The notes below the pieces were generated by a model. The model saw only the letters and a program-made list of their open reading frames with translations. It was not told the DNA's origin and ran no database searches. Shown one piece after another: positions 25,373 to 33,611 of a DNA stretch of 64,000 bases. The position numbers were made by a program, and so were the translations under genes. The stretch lies in NCBI GenBank assembly GCA_947647735.1, contig CANSLJ010000003.1, positions 62,001-126,000 of the forward strand. Reading direction: 5' to 3'. The DNA is from an uncultured bacterium. GTDB taxonomy: Bacteria; Bacillota; Clostridia; Lachnospirales; Lachnospiraceae. Position 1 is the stretch's first letter; each line of letters starts with the position of its first letter.

Positions 25373-27703
25373 ATGTATTATAATAGAAGGAAACAAAGAA
25401 AAATAGCATGCGTTATGATACTTTTAAGTCTGTTACTTTTGGCAGGCTGTGGAAATACAGAGGAGAAAAAGGGCGGGGAGAATGCGGAAGAGGGCACAAA
25501 TGCGGGCGGTATGGGCAGGTATGTGGAGGATATCAGGGAATTTCCGGAAGAGATCAACCGAAACGGCGGGCTGAATATGCTGGAGGACGGTTCCATGACG
25601 ATCATCAGCTATAACAGCGGGCTGTACCGATCCGTGGATCAGGGGGCAAGCTGGCAGCAGGAGGAGACGGCGTTTTTCCCGATGATGCAGGGGGTATACG
25701 CGCTCTCGGCGGTGATGGCGCCGGACGGAACGGCTGCGGTCTCCTGCTCGGGGGAGATGCCGCAGGCGGCGAGGGAGATGCTCTCTTCGCCGCTGCCGGA
25801 CGACTGGAGCGGAAATTATTGTATCTTTGCTTTTCCCGACGGGGACATAAAGGTGGTGGATTTCGGATTTTCGCAGGAGGACGGGAGCTGTATCAGTTCC
25901 TTTGTCTTTAAGGAGGATGGCAGGCTGTTCGCCGGGGATATGAGCGGCAGGATCTACGAGGTGGATATGGAGCATGAGAGCCTGAAGGAGCTTTTTGTGA
26001 TGAACCGGGAGGCGGGGTATATCAGCTTTTGCGGCGATATCCTGATGGCGGCGGGAGCGGATAAGCTGTATCTGTATGACCTGGATAAGCGGGAGATGCT
26101 GGCGCAGGATACGGTGGCGGATGCCTTTTTGAAGAGTGCGCTGGCGGACGGGACGGTGCGTTATACCGGAGGCGGTTATCCGCTGGCGGTGTTCGGCGGG
26201 GAGGAGGAGATCATCTATATCGCCTGTGTGGACGGACTGTACCGGCATGTGCTGGGAGGCAGTACGATGGAGCAGATCATTGACGGGGCGCTCAGTACCT
26301 TCGGGGATGGTGTCTCCATTTACAGCGCGAGGGCGCTGGAAGATCAGGAGTTTCTCGTGCAGTTTAGTCCTTCCGGCGGCCTGGTGCGCTATCGTTTTGA
26401 CGAGTCGGTGCCTTCCATGCCGGATCAGGAGATACGGATCTATTCGCTGGAGGAGAACAGCAGTGTCCGGCAGGCGGTGACCGCCTATAAAAAGGTGAAA
26501 ACTGACATGTACGTCAGATATGAGGTAGGGATGAAAGGCGAGGACGGCATAACAGCGGAGGACGCCGTAAAGCGGCTGAATACACAGATCTTATCCGGCG
26601 AGGGGCCGGATGTGATCATACTGGACGGCCTGCCGATGGATTCCTATGTGGAAAAGGGAACGCTGGCGGATCTGAGCGGTATGATGGCGGAACTGGAAGA
26701 GGAGGGCGCGTTGTTTTCCAATCTGACGGAAGGGTTCAGACAGGAGGATGGGAATATCTATGCGGCACCGCTCTGCATCCGGGTGCCTGTGCTGGCGGGG
26801 GAGAGTGATGTGCTGGAGCGCATAGAGGATCTGGAGAGCTTTGCCGGGGAGATGGAGGCGCTTCGAGCGGAATATCCCGGGGGAGGACTGCTGGGGATCT
26901 ATGACGCGGAGGCAATGCTGAGGCTTTTCGGTATGGTTTCTTCTCCCGCATGGACAGATGAGTCAGGGCAGATCGACCGGGAGGCGGTAAAGGACTTTTT
27001 GACACAGACGGACCGCATCTATAAGGCAGAGCTTTCGGGGGCATTGCCGGAGGAAGTGGAGAGAATGGAAAAGATCGATGAAGAATTGCAGCAGTACGGC
27101 GCAGATCCGGTGGAAAATAAAATGGAAGCCTGCCAGAATGTGCTGGATATCAGATGCGGCTATGCAAGGCTTGCCTGCGGATACCTGGATGGCATCCAGC
27201 TCTGTCTGGATAATGTGACGACTGTTATCGGACTGGAAAATAACATGCGTTATCAAATTTTCCCGGGACAGATGCAGGATGTATATCTGCCGAGGACGAT
27301 GGTGGGCATCAGTGCGGAATCGACACAGAGGGAAGCTGCGGAGGAATTTGTGAGATCCATGTTTTCCCTGGAGGTACAGTGGGATATCTGGGAAGGTTTT
27401 CCGGTGAATCAGGCGGCTTTTGCGGAGAAATTTGACCTGCTCGGGGCAGGGGAGGAAAACGGCAGTATGACGATGGTGAAAAACGACGGTTCGGAGGAGG
27501 AGCTGGTACTTCACTGGCCGGACGAGGCGCAGGAGGAGGAGTTTACAGAGCTGGTGCAGGGATTGAAAGTGCCGGCGGCGGGAAATGAATGGCTGAAGGA
27601 ACTGGTGTATGAGACGGGCGTGAAGGTGCTGGAGGACGAGGTAAGTGTGGATGAAGCTGTCGAGGAGATCGCGAAGAAAGCGACAATTTATCTGGCGGAG
27701 TGA
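25373..27703 (+). CDS. Propeller-like plus family-1 solute-binding lipoprotein, copy 2
   Basis: 776 residues from ATG 25373, which has GGGGAG at 8 nt (25367 is also possible). Lipobox LLAGC. Same two-part build as its neighbour: Asp-box SVDQGASW (nt 25631-25654), the paired motif DGLYRHVLGGSTMEQIIDGA, then the binding-protein half from IRIYSLEENSSVRQAV. Both copies end in almost identical C-termini (AVEEIAKKATIYLAE here). It lacks the long acidic insert of copy 1. Two such proteins in tandem suggest diverged ligand ranges on one channel, or one sensing copy. Its last 53 nt overlap the permease gene. Confidence 0.85.
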   Translation: MYYNRRKQRKIACVMILLSLLLLAGCGNTEEKKGGENAEEGTNAGGMGRYVEDIREFPEEINRNGGLNMLEDGSMTIISYNSGLYRSVDQGASWQQEETAFFPMMQGVYALSAVMAPDGTAAVSCSGEMPQAAREMLSSPLPDDWSGNYCIFAFPDGDIKVVDFGFSQEDGSCISSFVFKEDGRLFAGDMSGRIYEVDMEHESLKELFVMNREAGYISFCGDILMAAGADKLYLYDLDKREMLAQDTVADAFLKSALADGTVRYTGGGYPLAVFGGEEEIIYIACVDGLYRHVLGGSTMEQIIDGALSTFGDGVSIYSARALEDQEFLVQFSPSGGLVRYRFDESVPSMPDQEIRIYSLEENSSVRQAVTAYKKVKTDMYVRYEVGMKGEDGITAEDAVKRLNTQILSGEGPDVIILDGLPMDSYVEKGTLADLSGMMAELEEEGALFSNLTEGFRQEDGNIYAAPLCIRVPVLAGESDVLERIEDLESFAGEMEALRAEYPGGGLLGIYDAEAMLRLFGMVSSPAWTDESGQIDREAVKDFLTQTDRIYKAELSGALPEEVERMEKIDEELQQYGADPVENKMEACQNVLDIRCGYARLACGYLDGIQLCLDNVTTVIGLENNMRYQIFPGQMQDVYLPRTMVGISAESTQREAAEEFVRSMFSLEVQWDIWEGFPVNQAAFAEKFDLLGAGEENGSMTMVKNDGSEEELVLHWPDEAQEEEFTELVQGLKVPAAGNEWLKELVYETGVKVLEDEVSVDEAVEEIAKKATIYLAE

Positions 27704-28544
27704 GAACAGGGAAAGCCATGCATGGGCCGCCTTTCTGCTACCCAGCTTTCTCGGTGTGACAGTGTTTGTGTTGATCCCCTTTCTGGATGTGGTGAGGCGT
27801 TCCTTTGTGACGGCGGTGACGCAGGAGTGGTCGGGGATCAATAACTACCGCAATGTATTTAGTAATCAGGCTTTCCGCCTTGCCATACATAATACGGTGC
27901 GCTTCACGGCGGTGTGCCTGCCGCTTTTGATCGGGCTGGGGCTTTTTCTGGCTCTCTGGCTCAGCAGGTTAAAGCAGATACAGCTGATCAAGTCCCTCTT
28001 TCTGTTTCCGCTGGCGATGCCCGCGGCTACGGTGGTGCTGATCTGGAAGATGGTGTTTTCAAGGCAGGGATTTCTGGACGGCCTTCTGATCGGGCTGGGA
28101 ATCCTGCCGGAGGGGACGCTGTTTGATTTCATGGGAACAGGGGCGTCCTTCTGGGTGCTGGTGTTCAGCTATGTGTGGAAGAATCTGGGCTACACGATGG
28201 TGCTCTGGCTGGCGGGGATCTTCGCCGTGCCGGGGGATATGTGCGAGGCGGCGAGAGTGGACGGGGCGAGTGAGGGGCAGGTTTTCCGCAAGGTGATCTT
28301 TCCGAATCTGAAAAGTTCCCTCTACACGATCACGGTGCTGTCCTTTTTAAATTCCTTTAAGGTGTTCCGGGAGGCATATCTGGTGGCGGGGTCCTATCCC
28401 CATGAGGATATGTATCTGCTGCAGCATCTGTTCAACAACTGGTTTGTCAATCTGGAGCTGGATAAGATGGCTGCTGCCGCGGTGTGCGTGGGGACGGTGT
28501 TGTTTCTGATCATTCTGCTGTTGCAGAGATTGTGGAAGGCATGA
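27651..28544 (+). CDS. ABC transporter permease (MalF/UgpA-like), start inside the upstream gene
   Basis: 297 residues from ATG 27651, 53 nt inside the binding-protein gene. This start gives the usual basic leader (MKLSRRSRRKRQF) before the first helix and has GAGG about 10 nt upstream; no ATG follows before the first helix. Six hydrophobic segments. EAA loop: CEAARVDGASEGQVFRKVIFP. It pairs with the next gene; no ATPase is encoded nearby. Confidence 0.85.
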   Translation: MKLSRRSRRKRQFIWRSENRESHAWAAFLLPSFLGVTVFVLIPFLDVVRRSFVTAVTQEWSGINNYRNVFSNQAFRLAIHNTVRFTAVCLPLLIGLGLFLALWLSRLKQIQLIKSLFLFPLAMPAATVVLIWKMVFSRQGFLDGLLIGLGILPEGTLFDFMGTGASFWVLVFSYVWKNLGYTMVLWLAGIFAVPGDMCEAARVDGASEGQVFRKVIFPNLKSSLYTITVLSFLNSFKVFREAYLVAGSYPHEDMYLLQHLFNNWFVNLELDKMAAAAVCVGTVLFLIILLLQRLWKA

Positions 28545-28666
28545 GGCCCTCAAGGATAAAATGTCGGGAATGGAGCAGGAATCTTAAGGCGGGAAGAGTA
28601 TCTGATACAGCAGTGAAGATATGGCTGAGAAAATCAAAAAATCTGCAGGGGAGAAGAGATGATTTG

Positions 28667-29518
28667 ATGAGAAAAAAATTACAGAGAGCTATAGTAAAAA
28701 TGATCTTACTGGCGATGGGCTGTTTGTTTTGTGCGCCGGTACTGTTTCTGCTCAGCGGTTCGATCATGAGCAGATACGAGCTGACGCAGAGCCTCCTGCC
28801 CATGGTGGCGGATCAGGAGAAGCTGATCACATGGGTATTTTTTCCGAGGTATCCGACTTTTGAGCACTATGCGCGCATCCTGTTTCAAACGCCCCAGTTT
28901 TTTGTGGTTTTCTGGAATTCCATGAAGATGGTATGTCTGATACTGGCGGGACAGTTTTTTATCGCGGTGCCGGCGGCGTGGGCTTTTGCGGTCTACTCCT
29001 TCCGGGGAAGAAAATTTTTGTTTACTTTATACATCGTACTAATGCTGATGCCCTTTCAGGTGACGATGCTTTCCAGCTATCTGGTGCTGAATCGCCTTCA
29101 GCTTTTGAATACCCACGGGGCGATCATTCTGCCGGCGGTATTTTCGGCGTTTCCGGTGTTTCTGATCTATCGGGATTTCTGCAATCTGCCGAAGGGGCTG
29201 ATCGAGGCGGCGAGGATAGACGGAGCCGGGGAGTGGATGATCTTCCGGAAGATCGGGCTGCCCCTTGCATCCGGCGGTATTTTATCGGCGGGGGTGCTGG
29301 GCTTTCTGGAATACTGGAGCCTGATCGAGCAGCCGATGGCGTTTCTGGAGGATCAGACGCTGTGGCCGCTGTCTTTGTATCTGCCGGAGATCGGGATCGA
29401 GCAGGCGGGGTATTCCTTTGTGGCGGCGGTGATCACGCTGATCCCGGCGGTGTTTGTGTTCCTTGCGGGACGGGAATATTTAGAGCAGGGTATCACGGCG
29501 TCGGCGGTCAAAGGTTAG
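28667..29518 (+). CDS. ABC transporter permease (MalG-like)
   Basis: 283 residues from ATG 28667, giving the normal family length. A coupled ATG at 28541, overlapping the upstream TGA, would add 42 basic residues and cannot be excluded. Six membrane helices, EAA loop IEAARIDGAGEWMIFRKIGLP, C-terminus ASAVKG. A 13-codon frame at 28621-28662 lies in the gap but has no support as a gene. The stop codon is the first base pair region of a 17-bp stem. Confidence 0.87.
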   Translation: MRKKLQRAIVKMILLAMGCLFCAPVLFLLSGSIMSRYELTQSLLPMVADQEKLITWVFFPRYPTFEHYARILFQTPQFFVVFWNSMKMVCLILAGQFFIAVPAAWAFAVYSFRGRKFLFTLYIVLMLMPFQVTMLSSYLVLNRLQLLNTHGAIILPAVFSAFPVFLIYRDFCNLPKGLIEAARIDGAGEWMIFRKIGLPLASGGILSAGVLGFLEYWSLIEQPMAFLEDQTLWPLSLYLPEIGIEQAGYSFVAAVITLIPAVFVFLAGREYLEQGITASAVKG

Positions 29519-29613
29519 TGTGAGAAAAGTCTGCTGTGCAGACTTTTCTCACACAAGAGAATGCCTGAAATACGGCATTCTCCGCACAGGTTTGAAATTC
29601 CGCAAAGCGGAAT
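29518..29613 (+). other. Three consecutive stem-loops between permease and adaptor genes
   Basis: Hairpin 1: 29518-29534 pairs perfectly with 29538-29554 (17 bp, loop TGT, core AAAAGTCTGC). Hairpin 2: GAGAATGCC (29557-29565) with GGCATTCTC (29574-29582). Hairpin 3: ATTCCGC (29597-29603) with GCGGAAT (29607-29613), loop AAA. None has a following U-run, so a conventional terminator is doubtful; partial termination or mRNA stabilisation are the options. Confidence 0.6.
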
Positions 29614-29649
29614 CATGGCGATTAGGGTAGGAAAAGAGGTTTCGTTTCT

Positions 29650-31332
29650 ATGGAAATTTTAAAAAAACAGAAAAAAGTATTGACCATATTCGGTATTTTT
29701 CTCGCCTTCATGTTCGTCTGCACGCTGGTCTCCAGAGCGGTTTATGCGTCGAAACTTCCACAGGTCAGCGTGGCAACGCCGGGGCGTATGGCGATCGGGC
29801 ATAAAGTGGATGCGGAGGGGATCGTACATCAGGGACGGGAGTATGCGGTGAATGTGCTCTCCGGGCTGCGGGTGCGGACGGTCTATGCCCATATAGGCGA
29901 TAAGGTGACGACGGAGACGCTGCTTTTTGAGATCGATATGGAGGATCTGGAAAAACAGGTGCGGGAGAAGGAACTTGCCATCAAAAAGCTGCAGCTTCAG
30001 ATAGCGGATCAGGAGAAGAACCGGGCGCTGCAGGATCAGAAGGATGAACTGGAGAATATCAGGGCGCAGGAGGATTATGAGACGACAGCACAGGAGGAGC
30101 AGGTAAAAACTGACCGTGCGGAGCTGGAAAAAAAGCTGGCGGAGCGGGATCTGAAGGAACTGAAGGATAACCCGGTGCGGGTGACGCCGGAGGCGGAGAG
30201 AAAGGCAGCACAGCAAAGGTATGAGGAGTGGGCGAAGGAGGCGGAGAGGCTTAAAGGTGTCATGGAGCAGGCGAAACAGAAGCTGGAGGAAGCGGAGGAG
30301 CGTGTGAAGGAACTGGAGGGCGCTGCATCAGGGGCGGCTGTGCAGACAGGAACAGAAGATGGGCAAAATGCATCGGATGCTTTGACAGCTGCGGATCTGG
30401 AAGCGGCGAAAAAAGCACAGGCAGAGGCGCAGGATGCTTATGAGAAAGCGAAAGAAGTTTACGATGCGTATATGAAAACACCTGTCACGAAACCCGATTA
30501 CAGCGCTGAGGATGCGGCACGCTCCGCCTGGGAAAAGGAAAAACGCGCACTGGAGGATGCGGCAAACGCGGCGGCGCTGGCGGAGATGGATGCGAAGGCG
30601 GCACAGGAGAAAGCGATGGAGGAGGCAGGGCGAAAACTGGAGGATGCAGAGGAAGAAGGGCTTTCCGACAGTTCTCCGGAAATGAACCGTCTGGAACTGG
30701 CATCTCTGCAGGAGGAACTTTCCGCTTATAAAAAAGTACTGGAGGCGCAGGGACAGGTGTTTCCGGAGGCGGACGGTATTGTCACAAAGATTCAGGTAAA
30801 TCCGGGCGAGCGGGTGCCGGACGGGGCGGCGGTGGTCTATGCGGATCTGTCGAGCCCCATGCAGTTTTCCGTTTCCCTCACAAAGGAGCAGAAAAAATAT
30901 GTGAATCAGGGGGATGTGGCAAGATTATCTCTGGGAAGAGAAAAGGGGAAGGAATATCAGGTGGATTATATCGCGGAGAATGAGGCGAATCCGGAACTTT
31001 ATGAAGCCCGTATCCTTCTGGAAGAAGGCGTGGGAACGATCGGGCAGAGCGGAACCTTTGAGGTGGATGCCCAGTCGGAAACCTATTCCTGTTGTATTCC
31101 GATCGCCGCTCTGCGGGAGGACGCCAACCACCGGAAGTTTGTCTATATCGTCAGTGAAAGATCCGGTATTCTCGGGAAGGAGCTGGCGGCGGAGGCGGTC
31201 TACGTGAAAGTGCTGGATCAGAATGATTCCTATGTGGCGATCGAGGAGGGCGTGATCGACTCGGAGACGGAACTGATCACGGATTCCACGGAGGCGATCG
31301 AGGACAGGGCAGTGGTGCGGTATAAAGAATAA
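29650..31332 (+). CDS. HlyD/AcrA-like membrane fusion (adaptor) protein
   Basis: 560 residues. One N-terminal membrane helix (about 11-30), a short barrel-sandwich first half (GREYAVNVLSGLRVRTVYAHIGDKV), a long coiled coil from about 95 to 365 rich in Glu, Lys and Ala with a Gly/Ser/Thr break near 225, and the second half of the lipoyl/barrel region (GIVTKIQVNPGERVPDGAAVV). The usual partner, an ABC exporter with MacB-type permease, is absent nearby, and it sits behind the propeller-binding-protein operon. It may serve an exporter elsewhere, or scaffold the lipoproteins (speculative). Confidence 0.82.
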   Translation: MEILKKQKKVLTIFGIFLAFMFVCTLVSRAVYASKLPQVSVATPGRMAIGHKVDAEGIVHQGREYAVNVLSGLRVRTVYAHIGDKVTTETLLFEIDMEDLEKQVREKELAIKKLQLQIADQEKNRALQDQKDELENIRAQEDYETTAQEEQVKTDRAELEKKLAERDLKELKDNPVRVTPEAERKAAQQRYEEWAKEAERLKGVMEQAKQKLEEAEERVKELEGAASGAAVQTGTEDGQNASDALTAADLEAAKKAQAEAQDAYEKAKEVYDAYMKTPVTKPDYSAEDAARSAWEKEKRALEDAANAAALAEMDAKAAQEKAMEEAGRKLEDAEEEGLSDSSPEMNRLELASLQEELSAYKKVLEAQGQVFPEADGIVTKIQVNPGERVPDGAAVVYADLSSPMQFSVSLTKEQKKYVNQGDVARLSLGREKGKEYQVDYIAENEANPELYEARILLEEGVGTIGQSGTFEVDAQSETYSCCIPIAALREDANHRKFVYIVSERSGILGKELAAEAVYVKVLDQNDSYVAIEEGVIDSETELITDSTEAIEDRAVVRYKE

Positions 31333-31352
31333 AGGAGATTAAGAAGAAATAG

Positions 31353-31389
31353 AAAAGGGATTTGGAAGTCTGGCTTCCGAATCCCTTTT
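31353..31389. terminator. Bidirectional terminator between adaptor gene and thiT
   Basis: AAAAGGGATT (31353-31362) pairs with AATCCCTTTT (31380-31389) and, inside, GGAAG (31364-31368) with CTTCC (31374-31378). The A- and U-rich ends suit termination of both converging genes. Confidence 0.75.
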
Positions 31390-31421
31390 GAGAGTATATT
31401 ATATGAAGATCAGGTGATCAG

Positions 31422-32111
31422 TCAGGAATTCGCTATCACCTTGATACTGGATAGTCCTTTCTGTACAGCAGGAACCGCCAGCACGATCAGCGTCAGGGCA
31501 GCCTCCACACCCAGATAGGTTCCATTATAGGCAAGGGAGTATGCCGGTGCGCTCATGCCATAGTCCGCGGCGTAGCTGCCGAAGAAGATCATGCCGGAGA
31601 GAAAGGCGAAGAAGTAGCGTCCCAGCACACCCAGGAGATAGCCCTTGATCAATCCGTGCTTTTTGTCGCAGAAGATGCCGGAGAGTCCCAGAGCGCCAAA
31701 GGCGAAAAGGTAATCGGTGAGCATCTGCGGGATGCTGATGATATAGGGATCTATCACAAGCTGCAGGATGCCGTAGGCGCAGGCTGCCATCATGCCGGTA
31801 CGCACGCCGAACCAGTAGCCGATCAAACAGACGAACAGCATACTGAATAAAGTGATGGAGCCTCCGAAGGGCAGGTGGAACAGTTTCAGGTAGGAAGTGA
31901 TCGTGGCAAGCGCTATGGCAGCGGCACAGAGGGCAAGCTGCTTTGTGCTGATGGGCGCTTTGCCCTGTTTTTCCCGTCTTTTCCCGGAGATATAGCAGGC
32001 CCCGATCAAAAGGACGAGCAGAACGATTATTAACAGGGCGTATCCCGCGGGGGTGAGATTGAAATAGTTTCCGTTTTCCTGATCGATGATCTCGGTTGCA
32101 AAAATAGACAT
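31422..32111 (-). CDS. thiT: ECF-type thiamine transporter substrate-binding subunit ThiT
   Basis: 229 residues with six predicted membrane helices after an N-terminal hydrophobic segment. Family motifs: LKLFHLPFGGSITLFSM (ThiT loop), YWFGVRTGMMAACAYGILQLVIDPYI and GYLLGVLGRYFFAFLSGMIFF. It binds thiamine with high affinity and works with the shared ECF ATPases and EcfT encoded elsewhere. AAAGGAGG lies 7 nt before the ATG. The TPP riboswitch at 32222-32316 on the same strand confirms the substrate. Confidence 0.95.
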   Translation of the reverse strand: MSIFATEIIDQENGNYFNLTPAGYALLIIVLLVLLIGACYISGKRREKQGKAPISTKQLALCAAAIALATITSYLKLFHLPFGGSITLFSMLFVCLIGYWFGVRTGMMAACAYGILQLVIDPYIISIPQMLTDYLFAFGALGLSGIFCDKKHGLIKGYLLGVLGRYFFAFLSGMIFFGSYAADYGMSAPAYSLAYNGTYLGVEAALTLIVLAVPAVQKGLSSIKVIANS

Positions 32112-32170
32112 AAAAAAACCTCCTTTGTGGTTTGCCAGGAGGAAGTAGACCGGAAGGGATTACCGCGCAG

Positions 32171-32193
32171 AAAAATTGACTGAACAAGTCAAA
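32171..32193 (-). terminator. Riboswitch-controlled terminator before thiT
   Basis: Read on the minus strand: TTGACT, loop TGTTC, AGTCAA, then UUUUUCU (32192 down to 32170). It sits between the TPP aptamer and thiT, so TPP binding probably stabilises it. Confidence 0.65.
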
Positions 32194-32221
32194 TATATCT
32201 GTTATGGAATCATTCCGATAT

Positions 32222-32316
32222 GCTTCCCTACGCCGGTATTATCCGGGTCAGGTAATAAGGGTCAGGCAGTGGCGCATTCCTGCGTACAGGCCAGTCTCAG
32301 CATTCGCTCCCCTAGC
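32222..32316 (-). ncRNA. TPP (THI-box) riboswitch
   Basis: On the minus strand the conserved elements appear in order: AGGGGAGC, GCTGAGA, CTGACCCTT, ACCTGACCCGGATAAT and CGGCGTAGGGAAGC. These are the diagnostic THI-box segments with helices P1 to P5. It controls thiT downstream by transcription termination. Confidence 0.96.
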
Positions 32317-32354
32317 AAAATATATGATGTATTTGTCTGATCCGGAAGGGTCCG

Positions 32355-32450
32355 GCCGATGGATCCGATCGGCTTGAAACTTCCGAAACTTTTATCAGTA
32401 TAAAGGAAGTTTGGGAAATTGTCAAACTCCTGATAAAACAGTAGTTTCGG
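32355..32450 (+). other. Nested inverted repeats upstream of the CPBP gene
   Basis: GCCGAT (32355-32360) pairs with ATCGGC (32368-32373). Then CCGAAACT-TTTATCAG (32383-32398) pairs with CTGATAAA (32430-32437) and, after a 5-nt bulge, AGTTTCGG (32443-32450); inside this AGTTTG (32409-32414) pairs with CAAACT (32423-32428). Together they form one long structured segment about 120 nt before the ATG at 32569. Function unknown: leader RNA or operator array. Confidence 0.5.
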
Positions 32451-32568
32451 AGGAGATATTGTGATAAACTATGCGTATGGTTCCGGGAGCCGGATAAGGT
32501 ATCCTGTGTGGAAAATGATATCCGGTGTATAACAGCCGGATCGGGAAAGGAAGAAGGGACGATACGGA

Positions 32569-33402
32569 ATGAGACGTGGAATGCCTGAAGTGTGGGGACT
32601 TGTGAAGCCGCTTGTAATATATTATGTCGGATATTATGTGATCCGTATGATCGTGGGGACGCTGCTGGCAGGCGGCGGCATGGCTTTTTTGATGGAGGAC
32701 GGCGGAAGCATTGTAAACGGGATCGCCATGCTGGGAGGCTGTGTGGCGCTGTATCCGATGATCGAGGAGGAGCGGGAACAGCAGAGGAGAGAGAAAAGGG
32801 CGAAGGAAGATACTGGTATAAAAGGGAGAAAATCTGTTTTATGGTACCTTGGGCTGATTGTTTTTGCAGTTTCTTCCGTTGTATTTTTTAATACATTGGT
32901 AAGCCTGTCAGGACTTTTAGAGCAGTCAAGTGCCTATCAGGAGGTGGTGAAAAGACAGTATGGTGTTTCTCTGGGAATGGGATTGTTTCTCTATGCAGGA
33001 ATATCTGCGGTGGTGGAGGAAGGGGTGTTCCGTTTTCTTTTGTACAACAGGCTTTATCGTTCCAGTGGCCGGGTGGCTTTTGGCGTTGTGGCGTCAGCAT
33101 TTCTATTCGGAGTTTATCATGGGAATATTGTGCAGGGGATTTATGCGTTTATTGTGGGCGTGTTGATGGCACTTACTTATGTTTGCTTTAATGATTTTCT
33201 AGCACCAGTGCTGTTTCATGGATTTGGGAATGCAGTTATTTTTCTTAGCAATATGATTCCGGAAGTATATGAAACTGTTTTTTCGCCTGTGATGTTCTGG
33301 GGCTTTGGGCTGATTACTGTGGCAGGAAGTGTGTTTTTGATATGGGAAGTAAAAAATGACAAGATGGTTGAAGAAGCTGATAATTTCCGTGCAATCCCTT
33401 GA
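32569..33402 (+). CDS. CPBP family intramembrane metalloprotease
   Basis: 277 residues, about seven membrane helices. The three CPBP motifs are intact: VVEEGVFR (EExxxR), FGVYHGN (FxxxHxN) and FHGFGNAV (HxxxN). The family includes CAAX-type proteases and bacteriocin-immunity proteins; the substrate cannot be predicted here. The gene becomes AT-richer towards its 3' end, and its stop codon overlaps the -35 of the following promoter. Confidence 0.88.
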   Translation: MRRGMPEVWGLVKPLVIYYVGYYVIRMIVGTLLAGGGMAFLMEDGGSIVNGIAMLGGCVALYPMIEEEREQQRREKRAKEDTGIKGRKSVLWYLGLIVFAVSSVVFFNTLVSLSGLLEQSSAYQEVVKRQYGVSLGMGLFLYAGISAVVEEGVFRFLLYNRLYRSSGRVAFGVVASAFLFGVYHGNIVQGIYAFIVGVLMALTYVCFNDFLAPVLFHGFGNAVIFLSNMIPEVYETVFSPVMFWGFGLITVAGSVFLIWEVKNDKMVEEADNFRAIP

Positions 33403-33427
33403 AATCTTAGACAGAAAGGGGTATAAT
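33399..33427 (+). promoter_or_regulatory. Strong sigma-A-type promoter of the phosphorelay operon
   Basis: TTGAAA (33399-33404), exact 17-nt spacer, TATAAT (33422-33427). The expected start near 33434 leaves a leader of about 178 nt before the GTG at 33612. Confidence 0.8.
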
Positions 33428-33491
33428 TTGGAAAATACAATGATAATTACTTAATACAGAGACGAAAAGTTTCCGGTGTTATGTACGGCAA

Positions 33492-33596
33492 AGTTTTGGA
33501 CTATCTAGGGGGGGTAATGGCCCTCGACATGCCTGGAAACAGCCGACAGGCAGATGCCGACTGAGTCTGAAAACTATCCCGGAGTTTTATGGATAG
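33492..33596 (+). ncRNA. Unidentified structured leader with switch-like alternative pairings
   Basis: Closing stem: AGTTTT and GACT (33492-33502) with AGTC and AAAACT (33564-33575). Inside: AGGG (33507-33510) with CCCT (33521-33524), and TGCCTG (33530-33535) with CAGGCA (33547-33552), so a three-way junction. AAAACT (33570-33575) can instead pair with a second AGTTTT (33583-33588), and CTATCC (33574-33579) with GGATAG (33591-33596) next to the ribosome site. The layout fits a riboswitch; no known class, including the c-di-GMP classes, could be matched by eye. Confidence 0.5.
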
Positions 33597-33611
33597 GAAG
33601 GGTGAAGACAG

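Noticed and set aside
28621-28662. 13-codon leader peptide between the two permease genes
   Set aside because: No distinctive sequence or ribosome site; it may only reflect the alternative longer start of the permease.
33492-33596. c-di-GMP riboswitch (class I or II)
   Set aside because: The operon encodes HD-GYP proteins, which makes it tempting, but the conserved GEMM core and the class II pseudoknot sequence are not visible.
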